From the NCBI GenBank assembly GCA_902385625.1, contig CABMGE010000022.1, positions 1 to 52,917 of the forward strand: a stretch of DNA of 52,917 bases. The letters are read 5' to 3'. The DNA is from an uncultured archaeon (GTDB lineage: Archaea > Nanobdellota > Nanobdellia > Pacearchaeales > GW2011-AR1). Both the position numbers and the translations under genes were made by a program. Of this stretch, positions 42,795 to 50,840 are shown one piece after another. The notes under the pieces were generated by a model. It saw only the letters and a program-made list of their open reading frames with translations, was not told the DNA's origin and ran no database searches. Numbering within the stretch: the stretch's first letter is position 1; the number at the start of each line of letters is the position of its first letter.

Positions 42795-43169
42795 TACCCT
42801 TTATAATTTTTAATGATATTTGGGGTCTAGACCCCAAAATTCCCAAACCCAATACTAATGAACTTTAATACTTGTCTTCTATAAAATCCCTAACTGTTTA
42901 AAAAAGCTCAATAGACCCCAACCCCATTTTCATTAGAGTCCTCTAATGCAAATGCTATAAGCCCTTATTTCTTTATTATTAAGGCTTATAAGGCAAGATA
43001 AATGCAAATAAAAGTTTAAGAATAATTTTTTCCAGCGGCGTCCTCACACCAATGCATGTGTGGGCAGGTGTATGAAATTAGTTTTATATCACCATTCTTA
43101 TTGCGATATAATTTTGCTGGGGGAATTTCGGGGGTTTTGGGGACACCCCAACCCCAAACCCCCTGGGCT
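42795..43169. other. Noncoding region with G/C tracts and several hairpins
   Basis: No gene seen. It contains a perfect 20-bp palindrome (half TTTGGGGTCT, 42819-42838), a hairpin CATTAGAG/CTCTAATG (42931-42948), ATAAGCC/GGCTTAT arms (42957-42989), CACAC/GTGTG arms near 43045-43065, and clustered G tracts GGGGG, GGGGG, GGGG (43119-43142) followed by C tracts (43146-43163). It may be an origin, transfer site or terminator region of the element. Confidence 0.4.
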
Positions 43170-43637
43170 TCAAACTATAGGGGACTTTTGTTTATCCCCA
43201 TTAAAAATTGCATTGGCTTCAAAAACTAAATCTGAAGCAGAACAATTAAGTATTCCTGCCCATACTCTGGCAGTGTTTTCTATTTCATTAGGAGCTCTAC
43301 CTTCAGATAAATGCCTTACTAAAATCTTTATTGCTTCGGGTCTTTTTGCACCCTTAATTTTATTCCAATGATCATACTGTTTTTTACGATTTACTGCTTC
43401 CTCTCTCTTTTGAAATAGTTCATTCTTCTCATTCTCTAATTTTAATAAACTAGCATCTATTTTTTGAATTAAATCATCTGGATTAAAGTTTTCAAACCAT
43501 TGATTAATAATAATACTAATAAATGCACTATAAGAAATATGATTTAAATCAGCTCCATAAATTATTTTTTCAATAGTTTCATAACTAAAATAATAATTCT
43601 TTCTAGTACCTCGCAACTTTTCAGAGATTCTTGGCAT
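43170..43637 (-). CDS. Hypothetical protein, possible ribbon-helix-helix DNA-binding
   Basis: 155 aa. The N-terminal part (GTRKNYYFSYETIEKIIYGA then SYSAFISIIINQWFENF) resembles a ribbon-helix-helix start; a long charged helix follows (about 60-95) and a C-terminal region with ASDLVFEANAI. GGGGGAT lies about 10 bp before the ATG as ribosome binding site. Its stop abuts a G/C-tract hairpin that may end the transcript. Plasmid- or element-maintenance function is possible, but not shown. Confidence 0.55.
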   Translation of the reverse strand: MPRISEKLRGTRKNYYFSYETIEKIIYGADLNHISYSAFISIIINQWFENFNPDDLIQKIDASLLKLENEKNELFQKREEAVNRKKQYDHWNKIKGAKRPEAIKILVRHLSEGRAPNEIENTARVWAGILNCSASDLVFEANAIFNGDKQKSPIV

Positions 43638-43798
43638 TTTGAAATCCCCCTTCCTTGAAAACCTTCCAAGAATTATTAGTTATGTATATTAAGTATAAAT
43701 TATATATAATATAAGTATAATATATTATTCTCTTTCCAACTGAAAAGATTATACACACATTTTTATAATTTATACACAACTTATTATGAATATATTCT

Positions 43799-44038
43799 TC
43801 ACTTGTTCTTTTCTCCATGTTTAGCATCTCCGTTTACATTTCCTTTTATTTCCCTAAATGGAATAACATAAGCAATTGAATCTAAAGAAATTAAAATTTC
43901 ATTTTCAAACTTATCTAAAAAAATAAGACTGTTCTCTTTTAACTCACTTATCTCTCCTCGGTAAAATTGACCACTTTTTAGGTTTATCCTTATTTTAGAG
44001 TTTTTATTGTAGTGTTTTTCTAATAGTTCTTTTTCCAT
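43799..44038 (-). CDS. Sm-like (LSm/Hfq-type) small protein
   Basis: 79 aa from the ATG at 44038, preceded by GGAGGT at 7 bp. An upstream ATG at 44053 exists, but the ribosome binding site fits the inner one. The middle (KIRINLKSGQFYRGEISELK then SLIFLDKFENEILISLDSIAYVIP) matches the Sm fold pattern 'v.L.sG..y.G.i.......l.L.d', with a closing strand. Sm-like proteins bind RNA as hexamers or heptamers. Its start overlaps the preceding small gene by 35 bp. RNA binding is inferred from the pattern. Confidence 0.6.
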   Translation of the reverse strand: MEKELLEKHYNKNSKIRINLKSGQFYRGEISELKENSLIFLDKFENEILISLDSIAYVIPFREIKGNVNGDAKHGEKNK

Positions 44039-44168
44039 ATCCTGAACCTCCATTTATTTTTTCCTGTTTTGAATTTTTATTCAAATTATTTTTAAGTCTT
44101 TGTGTAACTTTTTCTAATTCTATTATAAGAGCTTGAGTTTCTGGTGAAAGAATATTAATTTGTTCCAT
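44004..44168 (-). CDS. Small charged protein overlapping the Sm-like gene
   Basis: 54 aa, MEQINILSPETQALIIELEK at the start, helical and basic towards the end. It overlaps the Sm-like gene by 35 bp in another frame, and the GGAGGT ribosome binding site of that gene lies within it, as seen in coupled gene pairs. The predicted helix suggests a small partner or adaptor. Weakly supported because of its size. Confidence 0.45.
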   Translation of the reverse strand: MEQINILSPETQALIIELEKVTQRLKNNLNKNSKQEKINGGSGYGKRTIRKTLQ

Positions 44169-44301
44169 TTTTTGCCTCACAATTTAGTTCATATAAACTG
44201 ATTAAATGGGGTTTAAAAAAAGGTATCGTGAAAATTACGAAGCGTTGATTTTAGCGAAGTGAATAAAAATTCAGAATAATGAATTAAAATTCACTTTTTA
44301 T

Positions 44302-46053
44302 TTATTCTCCTTGAACAAAGCTTTTATCCTCATCGTAATTCATATTGACTTGTACTCCTAAAAGTTTCTTTTCAGGAGATTCATCAGTTAATTCTAATCG
44401 GATGTTGTCTGTAAAAATCTTTTTAAATTCTTCATCAGAATAATATTGTTTAAGCGGTTCTATTTGGTCTTGATTAACACTAGCAATATATTGGATTCCT
44501 GAATTTGATAATTCATTGGCAATTTTAAATATTGTAGACCTTTGTCTTGGTTCAATATCACTAAATAATCTGCTATCATGAAATAAGAAGTTTACATTAT
44601 GATTATTTTTTGCTTGTAATAATGTTAAATCAAAACAGAATATTTTTACCTCATTTATACCATCTGATGCATCATCCTGTATACTTGCATTAATTATAAA
44701 CCTATTCTGATTTTCACCTTCATCATTTATAATTTCAATACCTCCTGGTTTATCTTCGTAAAATCTTTTTGAAAACGACCTGAATATTTCCACATCTTTT
44801 TCTATTATCGCTTTAACTTCTTTAATATATTCAGTAGTTTCTAGATTTTCTTGTTCAAGTTTTATTTTTATTTCTCTTTCTTTTTTCTTATATTGCTCTA
44901 TAAACTCTTTATAAGTTGTCAATTTATCTAATGAATTTTTTAATTCATTCAATTTGCTATTAAGCAGATTCAGTTCTTCCAAGGCTCCGTGAGTTTCTAA
45001 ATAATTTAATAAATTACTAAGTTGTCCCCCAGACCTTTTCCTAGCCTCATCCTTTTGTTTTATATTCTCAATTAATATTTTCTTTTCTCTTAGGAGCCTC
45101 ATTTTTCTATTAGTTAATAATGATTCGTGAAATTTTTCTATTTCATTTAATTTCCGAAGAGTCTCTTCAGGGAATATTCTCTTAGTTTCATTGTATAAGT
45201 TTATTATTTTCTCTTTAGGTATATCTGGATTGATTTTTAGACTCTTGTTGATATTGTCAATAGAATTGTTTAGTACAATAACCTGATTATCCATCACCTT
45301 TAATTGAGAAGAAAGTTTATCTGCTTCATTACGAATCTCTTGATAGTTTTCTGCAACTTTAAAATTTTTTAAATCTAGTTCTAGTTTTTTTATTTTATCT
45401 TTTAAATCAAAAATACTTAAATCAACATCTTTGTTTTGTGAAAAGAATCCAGCAAAAATATCATCTTTTTTAATATTTCTTTTTAATTGATTTACATGGT
45501 CTAATTCTTTTTTTAGACCATATTTTTTCAGAATATAGTTTATATCAAGGCCTAATAAGTAAGCGTTATTTATTAATCGGGTCATAGGATTTTCTTGTTC
45601 TTCAAAAATATCAAAAGAATAATAACTTCTTTTTCTTGGTCTAATAAACCTACATATTAATGGTCTAAAGTTTAAAAAGTTTAGATTAGAATGCAAGGAG
45701 AAAATTTTCTTTCCTAAAATTTCCCTAAATTTAGTTAGTGATAATTCTTCATCATTCAATAATATACTATCCTGTTTTGAAGTATTTCTCTTTGAAGTAT
45801 AATTTTCCCCGTTAATCTCAAAATCTAAACAAAATTCCCAATTAGGTATTTTTAATTCAAACTCTTTATTATTAGAACTTCCCAGACAAAAATGTATGAG
45901 TGCAACTATCAAAGATTTACCTACACCATTATATGTTTTTTTCTCATTTTTATCCGCTTCATTTTCTTTTCTAGCTAAAATGATGTTCATGCCTGGCTCA
46001 AATTTTATCTCTCTAAAAGAGCTTTTATTTGAGTATAATTTTTTTAACTGCAT
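44302..46053 (-). CDS. ABC-3C system ATPase, DUF2326-type
   Basis: 583 aa. SMC/RecN-like ATPase layout: Walker A NGVGKS (about 42-47), long coiled coils (about 170-420), and a C-terminal lobe with VNFLFHDSRLFSDIEPRQRS, the DUF2326 signature around the Walker B region. Such ATPases are the first component of ABC-three-component conflict systems. It is the last gene of a three-gene unit and overlaps the MC6-like gene by 10 bp. It presumably senses or holds nucleic acid and triggers the effector. The family call is from motif memory and has not been checked. Confidence 0.8.
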   Translation of the reverse strand: MQLKKLYSNKSSFREIKFEPGMNIILARKENEADKNEKKTYNGVGKSLIVALIHFCLGSSNNKEFELKIPNWEFCLDFEINGENYTSKRNTSKQDSILLNDEELSLTKFREILGKKIFSLHSNLNFLNFRPLICRFIRPRKRSYYSFDIFEEQENPMTRLINNAYLLGLDINYILKKYGLKKELDHVNQLKRNIKKDDIFAGFFSQNKDVDLSIFDLKDKIKKLELDLKNFKVAENYQEIRNEADKLSSQLKVMDNQVIVLNNSIDNINKSLKINPDIPKEKIINLYNETKRIFPEETLRKLNEIEKFHESLLTNRKMRLLREKKILIENIKQKDEARKRSGGQLSNLLNYLETHGALEELNLLNSKLNELKNSLDKLTTYKEFIEQYKKKEREIKIKLEQENLETTEYIKEVKAIIEKDVEIFRSFSKRFYEDKPGGIEIINDEGENQNRFIINASIQDDASDGINEVKIFCFDLTLLQAKNNHNVNFLFHDSRLFSDIEPRQRSTIFKIANELSNSGIQYIASVNQDQIEPLKQYYSDEEFKKIFTDNIRLELTDESPEKKLLGVQVNMNYDEDKSFVQGE

Positions 46054-46289
46054 TTGTATAACCTCCCAGACTCATCTATGTCTATAGACTTAAGACAGTA
46101 TAATAAATTTATACATAAGATAAAATTATCATAACTTTGATAAGATGGATATCTTTTTGAGTTTCTGAGCACTTCAAATTCCGCCCATAATTCATCCACA
46201 TTTTTTTTATCTTTTAACAGTTCTAGGAGTATGGCTCCAAAACCTATAAAGGATTCTGAAAATTTTATATGTTTTGCAGGAAGAATCAT
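46044..46289 (-). CDS. ABC-3C system middle component 6-like protein
   Basis: 81 aa. It opens MILPAKHIKFSESFIGFGAI and continues with LLELLKDKKNVDELWAEF and a winged-helix-like ending with YDNFILCINLLYCLKSID and GRLYK, the pattern I associate with middle component 6 of ABC-3C systems. It couples the ATPase and the effector. It shares one base with the upstream effector stop (TAATG) and overlaps the ATPase start by 10 bp, so all three are translated together. Size and context support the call. Confidence 0.8.
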   Translation of the reverse strand: MILPAKHIKFSESFIGFGAILLELLKDKKNVDELWAEFEVLRNSKRYPSYQSYDNFILCINLLYCLKSIDIDESGRLYKCS

Positions 46290-47206
46290 TATATCGGCTC
46301 CTCAAAAATGTCGCATGCTTCAAAGTAATAAGCCATAAGAACAAGTACGGCATCTTGAACTAATTTATTTTTTTGAGGGGAAGCATTGTTAAGTATGTGT
46401 AAAAATATTAAGTCTGCCTGAGTTTGTAAATTGTATTTTGCTAAACCTTCTTCATATAACTTTTTAAATTTTTTTTGAAGCTCTTGTTTTGTAAAGTCGC
46501 TATTTAGCTTAAAATAATCATCAACAACATAACCTTGATAATTCCCTTTTATCAATAAAGAAGCCATTGATTTACTCAAATGATTGAACTCTAATTTTTT
46601 TTCAAAATTTATGTCCGGATATTTTTCTTCAAAATTATATGGTTCATTTCTTTCTAGTATAAATTTAATCACTTCATCCAAAACAGAATAACTAATATTT
46701 TCTATCTTATTAGGAGAAGGTACTATTCCTACCGCGTCTACTATATCTTCATCATTCAACTTTAAAAAAATATCTTCTATGTGCTTTGATAACAGTAAAT
46801 CAAAATTTTTTAGATTGTATTTATTTTTTAATTCAGCTAAAGCTTTCTCAGTAGTTGGAAAAGCACCCATATATTTATCATTTATAACATAGTAAAATTC
46901 CACTATTTTGCATACGTTTTCCCAAAAGTCACATAACCCTTGAAAATCATTTTTAAGCTTCTCTAAAGATTCCCATTGTTTTATCTTAATGTTTTCTGGA
47001 GCATAAATTTGATAATAAACTCCCTTCCTTGAATCAAACCCATCATTTTTCCTATCTCCTAAACTTCCTTGAGGTTTTACAGGACGAAAATCTGGATTTG
47101 ACAATCCCATTACATGAACAAAAAAGTTTTCAAAGCTTTGACCATTGGATTCGTGAATTTTTAGTTTGAACATACACCTCGCTATATACATTTCTTCAGT
47201 ATTCAT
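46289..47206 (-). CDS. ABC-3C effector-like protein with possible nuclease domain
   Basis: 305 aa. Residues 48-70 contain SLGDRKNDGF followed by YYQIYAP, a D...QxY arrangement like restriction-endonuclease-fold domains with Gln replacing Glu/Lys. The rest (about 90-305) is helical and would be the ABC-3C C-terminal domain. It is the first gene of the unit. Effectors of these systems are thought to kill or block infected cells. Nuclease activity is inferred; a key catalytic residue may be altered. Confidence 0.7.
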   Translation of the reverse strand: MNTEEMYIARCMFKLKIHESNGQSFENFFVHVMGLSNPDFRPVKPQGSLGDRKNDGFDSRKGVYYQIYAPENIKIKQWESLEKLKNDFQGLCDFWENVCKIVEFYYVINDKYMGAFPTTEKALAELKNKYNLKNFDLLLSKHIEDIFLKLNDEDIVDAVGIVPSPNKIENISYSVLDEVIKFILERNEPYNFEEKYPDINFEKKLEFNHLSKSMASLLIKGNYQGYVVDDYFKLNSDFTKQELQKKFKKLYEEGLAKYNLQTQADLIFLHILNNASPQKNKLVQDAVLVLMAYYFEACDIFEEPI

Positions 47207-47291
47207 TTTTATACTTAATAATTAAATATTAGATATTTTTAAACTCTTTTAAATCAAAAATTATATAAGTTGTATCTACTTTAATACTGAT

Positions 47292-47573
47292 ATGCAAAAA
47301 TTAATCAATTATGCTGTTGAAATGATGAGTCAGGAAAACATGGATGCAGAATCAAATCCAACGCAAAATCCTGAGCTTAATCCAACTCAGAATCCGGAAA
47401 TAAACTATACTCAAAACCCAGATATTAATGCAACACAAAATCCCTCTTTAGCTCCTTCTCAAAATCCTAATTGGAAAAGGGCTTGGTGGTTAAAATTCCA
47501 AGAATTACCTTTATGGGAATATCTTGATGACAGTCAAAAGAAAAGATGCAGTAATTTTCTAAGACAATTATGA
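47292..47573 (+). CDS. Small protein with five TQNP octapeptide repeats
   Basis: 93 aa. Residues about 22-60 contain five near-identical eight-residue units of the pattern N-[PYA]-T-Q-N-P-x-[LI] (the last is APSQNPNW). An N-terminal helix and a Trp-rich C-terminal part (KRAWWLKFQELPLWEYLDD) flank them. It is divergent from the ABC-3C genes across 85 bp. No family was recognised. The repeats are also near-repeats in DNA, so their number may vary between strains. Confidence 0.6.
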   Translation: MQKLINYAVEMMSQENMDAESNPTQNPELNPTQNPEINYTQNPDINATQNPSLAPSQNPNWKRAWWLKFQELPLWEYLDDSQKKRCSNFLRQL

Positions 47574-47671
47574 TTTTCTTTCATGTAAGGTAGTTTTTAT
47601 TCTGAAAGTATAAGAGTTATACTAATCTATAGTAAATAAATCAATTTAAACCTATTATTTATTGAGATATA

Positions 47672-48157
47672 ATGGCAAGAAATAAGGAGCTTTCCTTGAT
47701 AAGTGAGAAAATTGATTTGGGCTCTGTAGATAGCATATATATAACTTTAATTATTTTTATTTTTTCAGTTTTTATTTCTTTACCCGAAACAATAAAAGTA
47801 TCTATATTTAAAGATAGTTCATTACATCCATTTTTTAATCTTGCATATCTTGCAGTTATGTCTCTTGCATTATCTTTATTCAACGAAATAAGGTCGTTAT
47901 ATTCAAATAATACTCATCATAAGATGGTTGCGATTTTATTATTAATTACTGGATTTTATTTTTTACTATCTTTAATAGGATTTAGTTTGACTTGTAATTA
48001 TCTTGATTGCAACTCTCAATTTAGTTATTATAATGCTACATTGATGTGGATATTAATAGTTGCTTTAATTAGTTTATCGTATTCTAAAGTAATAAGGGAC
48101 TGGTGGAAAAACAAATTTAGATTACATTTTGAAACTTACTATAATAATGGGAAATAA
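47672..48157 (+). CDS. Membrane protein with four predicted helices
   Basis: 161 aa. Four hydrophobic segments (about 20-38, 58-74, 85-107, 120-140) with short loops; a loop with CNYLDCN offers two Cys. The N- and C-termini are polar and Lys-rich. It sits between the repeat-containing protein and another four-helix protein in the same orientation. No function is known. Membrane proteins often accompany defence or conflict genes, but no link is shown here. Confidence 0.55.
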   Translation: MARNKELSLISEKIDLGSVDSIYITLIIFIFSVFISLPETIKVSIFKDSSLHPFFNLAYLAVMSLALSLFNEIRSLYSNNTHHKMVAILLLITGFYFLLSLIGFSLTCNYLDCNSQFSYYNATLMWILIVALISLSYSKVIRDWWKNKFRLHFETYYNNGK

Positions 48158-48214
48158 ATTAGACAAGCGGATCAGAAAAGCTATATAAACTCAATTCACA
48201 TTAATAAACCAATA

Positions 48215-48667
48215 TTGTCTGCTATGTCAAAACTATATAGTTATCTTAAGAAAAACAAATTATTTGAAAGAGCAATTTCCCCAATTCTAATATTAATTGT
48301 TTTAATTATCTGGTATTTTGTGATAAGGATGTCAGAGGAGACGTTTATTATATGGGTAGATACTCTTGGATTGTTTTTAATTACACTTGGAGCTATTTTT
48401 GCAATAAGACCCATAATTAGAACCTTATTGAATCCTAGATTAAAAAAAGAAGAAAGTAAACTTAAAAGAGATATAAATGCAGGATTGATGGCATTCCATT
48501 ATATAATGACTGGATTTACAATGCAATTCATAGCTAAATTTTACTTACTAATTCCTCGTTTAATTCTACCCTCAGGGAGTTGGTCATGGCCAGTTATCTC
48601 TTTAGCGTTGATGATTATTACATATGTATTAGTAATAAAGATGTTAAAGAATTTCAAAATCTTCTAA
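48215..48667 (+). CDS. Membrane protein with four predicted helices
   Basis: 150 aa from the ATG at 48215; the ATG at 48224 (MSKLYSYLKK) is also possible. Helices at about 19-40, 46-66, 92-112 and 125-145. The loop NPRLKKEESKLKRDINAG is charged and probably cytoplasmic. It follows the gene at 47672 by 57 bp. No family recognised. Confidence 0.55.
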   Translation: MSAMSKLYSYLKKNKLFERAISPILILIVLIIWYFVIRMSEETFIIWVDTLGLFLITLGAIFAIRPIIRTLLNPRLKKEESKLKRDINAGLMAFHYIMTGFTMQFIAKFYLLIPRLILPSGSWSWPVISLALMIITYVLVIKMLKNFKIF

Positions 48668-48689
48668 CTTAAGACAATTTTATCCAGAA

Positions 48690-49634
48690 TTACGGCAGAT
48701 AAGTTATTTTCCAATAGTCTTCGGGATAGTAGTTAATCTTTCTTATGTTTGGGAATTTATCACGGAAATCTTGCATAAATTTATCTAATTCAATCCTATC
48801 ATTAACTTCTATCTCTAATTCAAGTTCAAATTCTCCGATTATTTTTTGAAGCCAGGTGGTATGAGGATTTGTATTTAACCAAGTTTCCATTTCTTTTAAA
48901 TTATCTATATCTTTTAGAGAAATCTCTACAGCATAATAGATGTAACCTAATTTCTTACTATTGATGTCTGCTCTATAACCTAGGATAACATTCTTTTTTT
49001 CAAGTTCTCTTATTCGGTTAATAACTGTGGTCTGAGGTATTTTTGTTTTTGATGAAATTTCAACAGAACTCATTCTTGCATTTTTTGAAAGACACCTCAA
49101 AATCTTAATATCGCTTTCATCATGAGAAACTTGTTTTTCTTCAGTTATGTTAATATATTCTCTATGGGATTTTTCTCCAAAAAGCAAACTTCTTGGATAT
49201 TGCCTTAGTGTGCACATTAAAGCATACCTATATTTAATCATTTTTTCTCCTAAATGAAGTTTTATCTTACTGATTATTTTTCCAACATCATATATTGATT
49301 TTGTCCAGAAGAATATTCCGTATTGATAGACATTTTCCATTTTGTATATTAGCCCACAATTTATATCTTCATCTAAAAATTTGACAAACTTCTTTTCTTC
49401 TTCTGAGGTTAATTCTTCAACTTCTATGTTTAGTCTATTGCTATAATAACCAAGTTTTGTTAAATTAAGAATTGGATAATAACCTAGAATAATTTTTTCT
49501 TTTTCTAAGGTTTTCAATCTATAAGATATGACTTCTCTGCTTGCTCTTACTTTCTTTGCTATTTGATTTATTGGCATCCTTGCTTGCCAGTCCAAAACTT
49601 CAATAATTTTCCAATCTAATGAATCAAGTCCCAT
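48690..49634 (-). CDS. Tandem Lrp/AsnC-like transcriptional regulator
   Basis: 314 aa with two Lrp-type units in one chain. Each begins with a winged helix (LDWKIIEVLDWQARMPINQI, and a second with DIKILRCLSKNARMSSVEI) followed by an AsnC-like ligand domain (about 60-150 and 225-314). Such fused pairs occur in archaea. The regulator is divergent from the unknown gene at 49726 across 91 bp, where it could act. Single Lrp proteins respond to amino acids; here the ligand is unknown. Confidence 0.8.
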   Translation of the reverse strand: MGLDSLDWKIIEVLDWQARMPINQIAKKVRASREVISYRLKTLEKEKIILGYYPILNLTKLGYYSNRLNIEVEELTSEEEKKFVKFLDEDINCGLIYKMENVYQYGIFFWTKSIYDVGKIISKIKLHLGEKMIKYRYALMCTLRQYPRSLLFGEKSHREYINITEEKQVSHDESDIKILRCLSKNARMSSVEISSKTKIPQTTVINRIRELEKKNVILGYRADINSKKLGYIYYAVEISLKDIDNLKEMETWLNTNPHTTWLQKIIGEFELELEIEVNDRIELDKFMQDFRDKFPNIRKINYYPEDYWKITYLP

Positions 49635-49725
49635 ATTTACATATTAGCAATTAAGTATATAAATATTACTATTTAGTAAAAAATAAGCTAATTAATATTA
49701 TATAATTCTAATTTTATTAGTTCTT

Positions 49726-50523
49726 ATGGATACGCTTGATAAATATAGACCTAATTATGAAGAAATAGAGAAATATCTATCAACATCAAATGATAGATTT
49801 TCCTTAGAAGCAAGAATAGATATTACCTCGGGTGAGATGTTAATCACAGACTTAGGTTATACTAAAGGACTTAAGACTTTTGATGCACAAATGCCCGTTG
49901 AATATATCAATAATTATTGTAATAAATTATGCTCTCAGAAATCAGAACTTACATTTACAATTCAAGAGGTAACAAATTTTGGTATAAAGGGGTTAAAAGA
50001 CTCGTTTCATGAGATTCATGATTTAATGATTCGGACTGACTTAAAAACATTACAAGTAAGTAAATTAATTGGTGAGATTATTAAGAAACATAACCTTCGC
50101 AATTATAAAGATATCAGAGGTTATATTGACGAACTTACAAAAGTATCTGATTTGATAGATAGAGTAATAAGGTCGCCACATTTAGACCTACCTTCATTAT
50201 ATCAAGGAAATGAATTTGTATTATTTTGTAATGGGATAGGCGATGGAGATTATCCTATAATTCAGAATAGCGAACAATACCAAATAGTATTTAATTTTCC
50301 ACTTAAAGAGGGAAGACTGGATACTGCTAGATTAAAAGGGAAATTACTCGGAGAAATAAATGTTGAATGCGGTTCATATATGGTAGTTGGAGATTCTTCA
50401 AAAATAGGAATAAAAAAAGATGTTGAACCTTGGAGACCGTTTAGATTGAAAGTTCCAAATGGGACTTATTCAGTTTCTTATATTGAAAATAATCAGGCAT
50501 TATCAATACATAAGGTAGATTAA
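49726..50523 (+). CDS. Hypothetical protein
   Basis: 265 aa, soluble. A C-terminal part with VLFCNGIGDGDYPIIQN and later VPNGTYSVSYI looks like a compact beta domain; the N-terminal part is helical. No catalytic motif is recognised. It is divergent from the tandem Lrp regulator and could be its target. It is the last intact gene before the candidate right end of the element at 50659-50669. Confidence 0.55.
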   Translation: MDTLDKYRPNYEEIEKYLSTSNDRFSLEARIDITSGEMLITDLGYTKGLKTFDAQMPVEYINNYCNKLCSQKSELTFTIQEVTNFGIKGLKDSFHEIHDLMIRTDLKTLQVSKLIGEIIKKHNLRNYKDIRGYIDELTKVSDLIDRVIRSPHLDLPSLYQGNEFVLFCNGIGDGDYPIIQNSEQYQIVFNFPLKEGRLDTARLKGKLLGEINVECGSYMVVGDSSKIGIKKDVEPWRPFRLKVPNGTYSVSYIENNQALSIHKVD

Positions 50524-50639
50524 TTCATAAGAATGAATATTATCACTAAATAGATAAAAATATAAACTCCATTCCCTTTAATATTTCATCATAATCAAAA
50601 ATTGATTATCTTCTAAATAAGCTATTATCTGCTAAGTGA

Positions 50640-50816
50640 GACACTTTTATCACCAGCTGGGCAGCGGCGGTTTATATTCTTGGCATCTGGGTCGGCGGCT
50701 TTTTTGGTTTTATGCTTGATAAATTGAAATCTCAGATTAAGGAAAATATGGTGAAAAATGGTGTGAAGCCATGCTGCGGTGTGGGACTATTTGAATTTTA
50801 TTATAATAATGTTTAA
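50640..50816 (+). pseudogene. Open frame without a clear start; possible gene remnant
   Basis: 58 codons open after a stop at 50637, ending TAA. It reads WAAAVYILGIWVGGFFGFML then DKLKSQIKENMVKNG, like a membrane helix with a charged tail, and is more GC-rich than its surroundings. No ATG precedes the helix. It overlaps the 11-bp repeat of tRNA-Ser. The rest of the 50524-50840 gap holds no gene. It may be a remnant of a gene cut by integration, or of foreign DNA. Confidence 0.3.
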
Positions 50817-50840
50817 ATTGTCATTATTCATTACTATTTT

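Larger units (their letters stand above)
38191..50669. mobile_element. Probable integrated element at tRNA-Ser 3' end
   Basis: A tyrosine recombinase gene starts 59 bp after tRNA-Ser. The tRNA 3' end sequence GGGCAGCGGCG (38191-38201) recurs at 50659-50669, giving a candidate direct repeat of 11 bp around about 12.5 kb. The cargo includes a lipase, surface and DNA-binding proteins, an ABC-3C system and hypotheticals, with no housekeeping genes. The right end is uncertain because the repeat is short; a 9-bp match (CAGCGGCGT) also occurs at 43034-43042, so nested or earlier elements are possible. Confidence 0.5.

Noticed and set aside
43034..43042. Second attachment site inside the element
   Set aside because: Only 9 bp match to the tRNA end, and no integrase follows; mentioned as an alternative only.
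43621..43827. 68-aa minus-strand frame
   Set aside because: Composition of Tyr/Ile/Asn from AT-rich promoter DNA, overlapping two better-supported genes.
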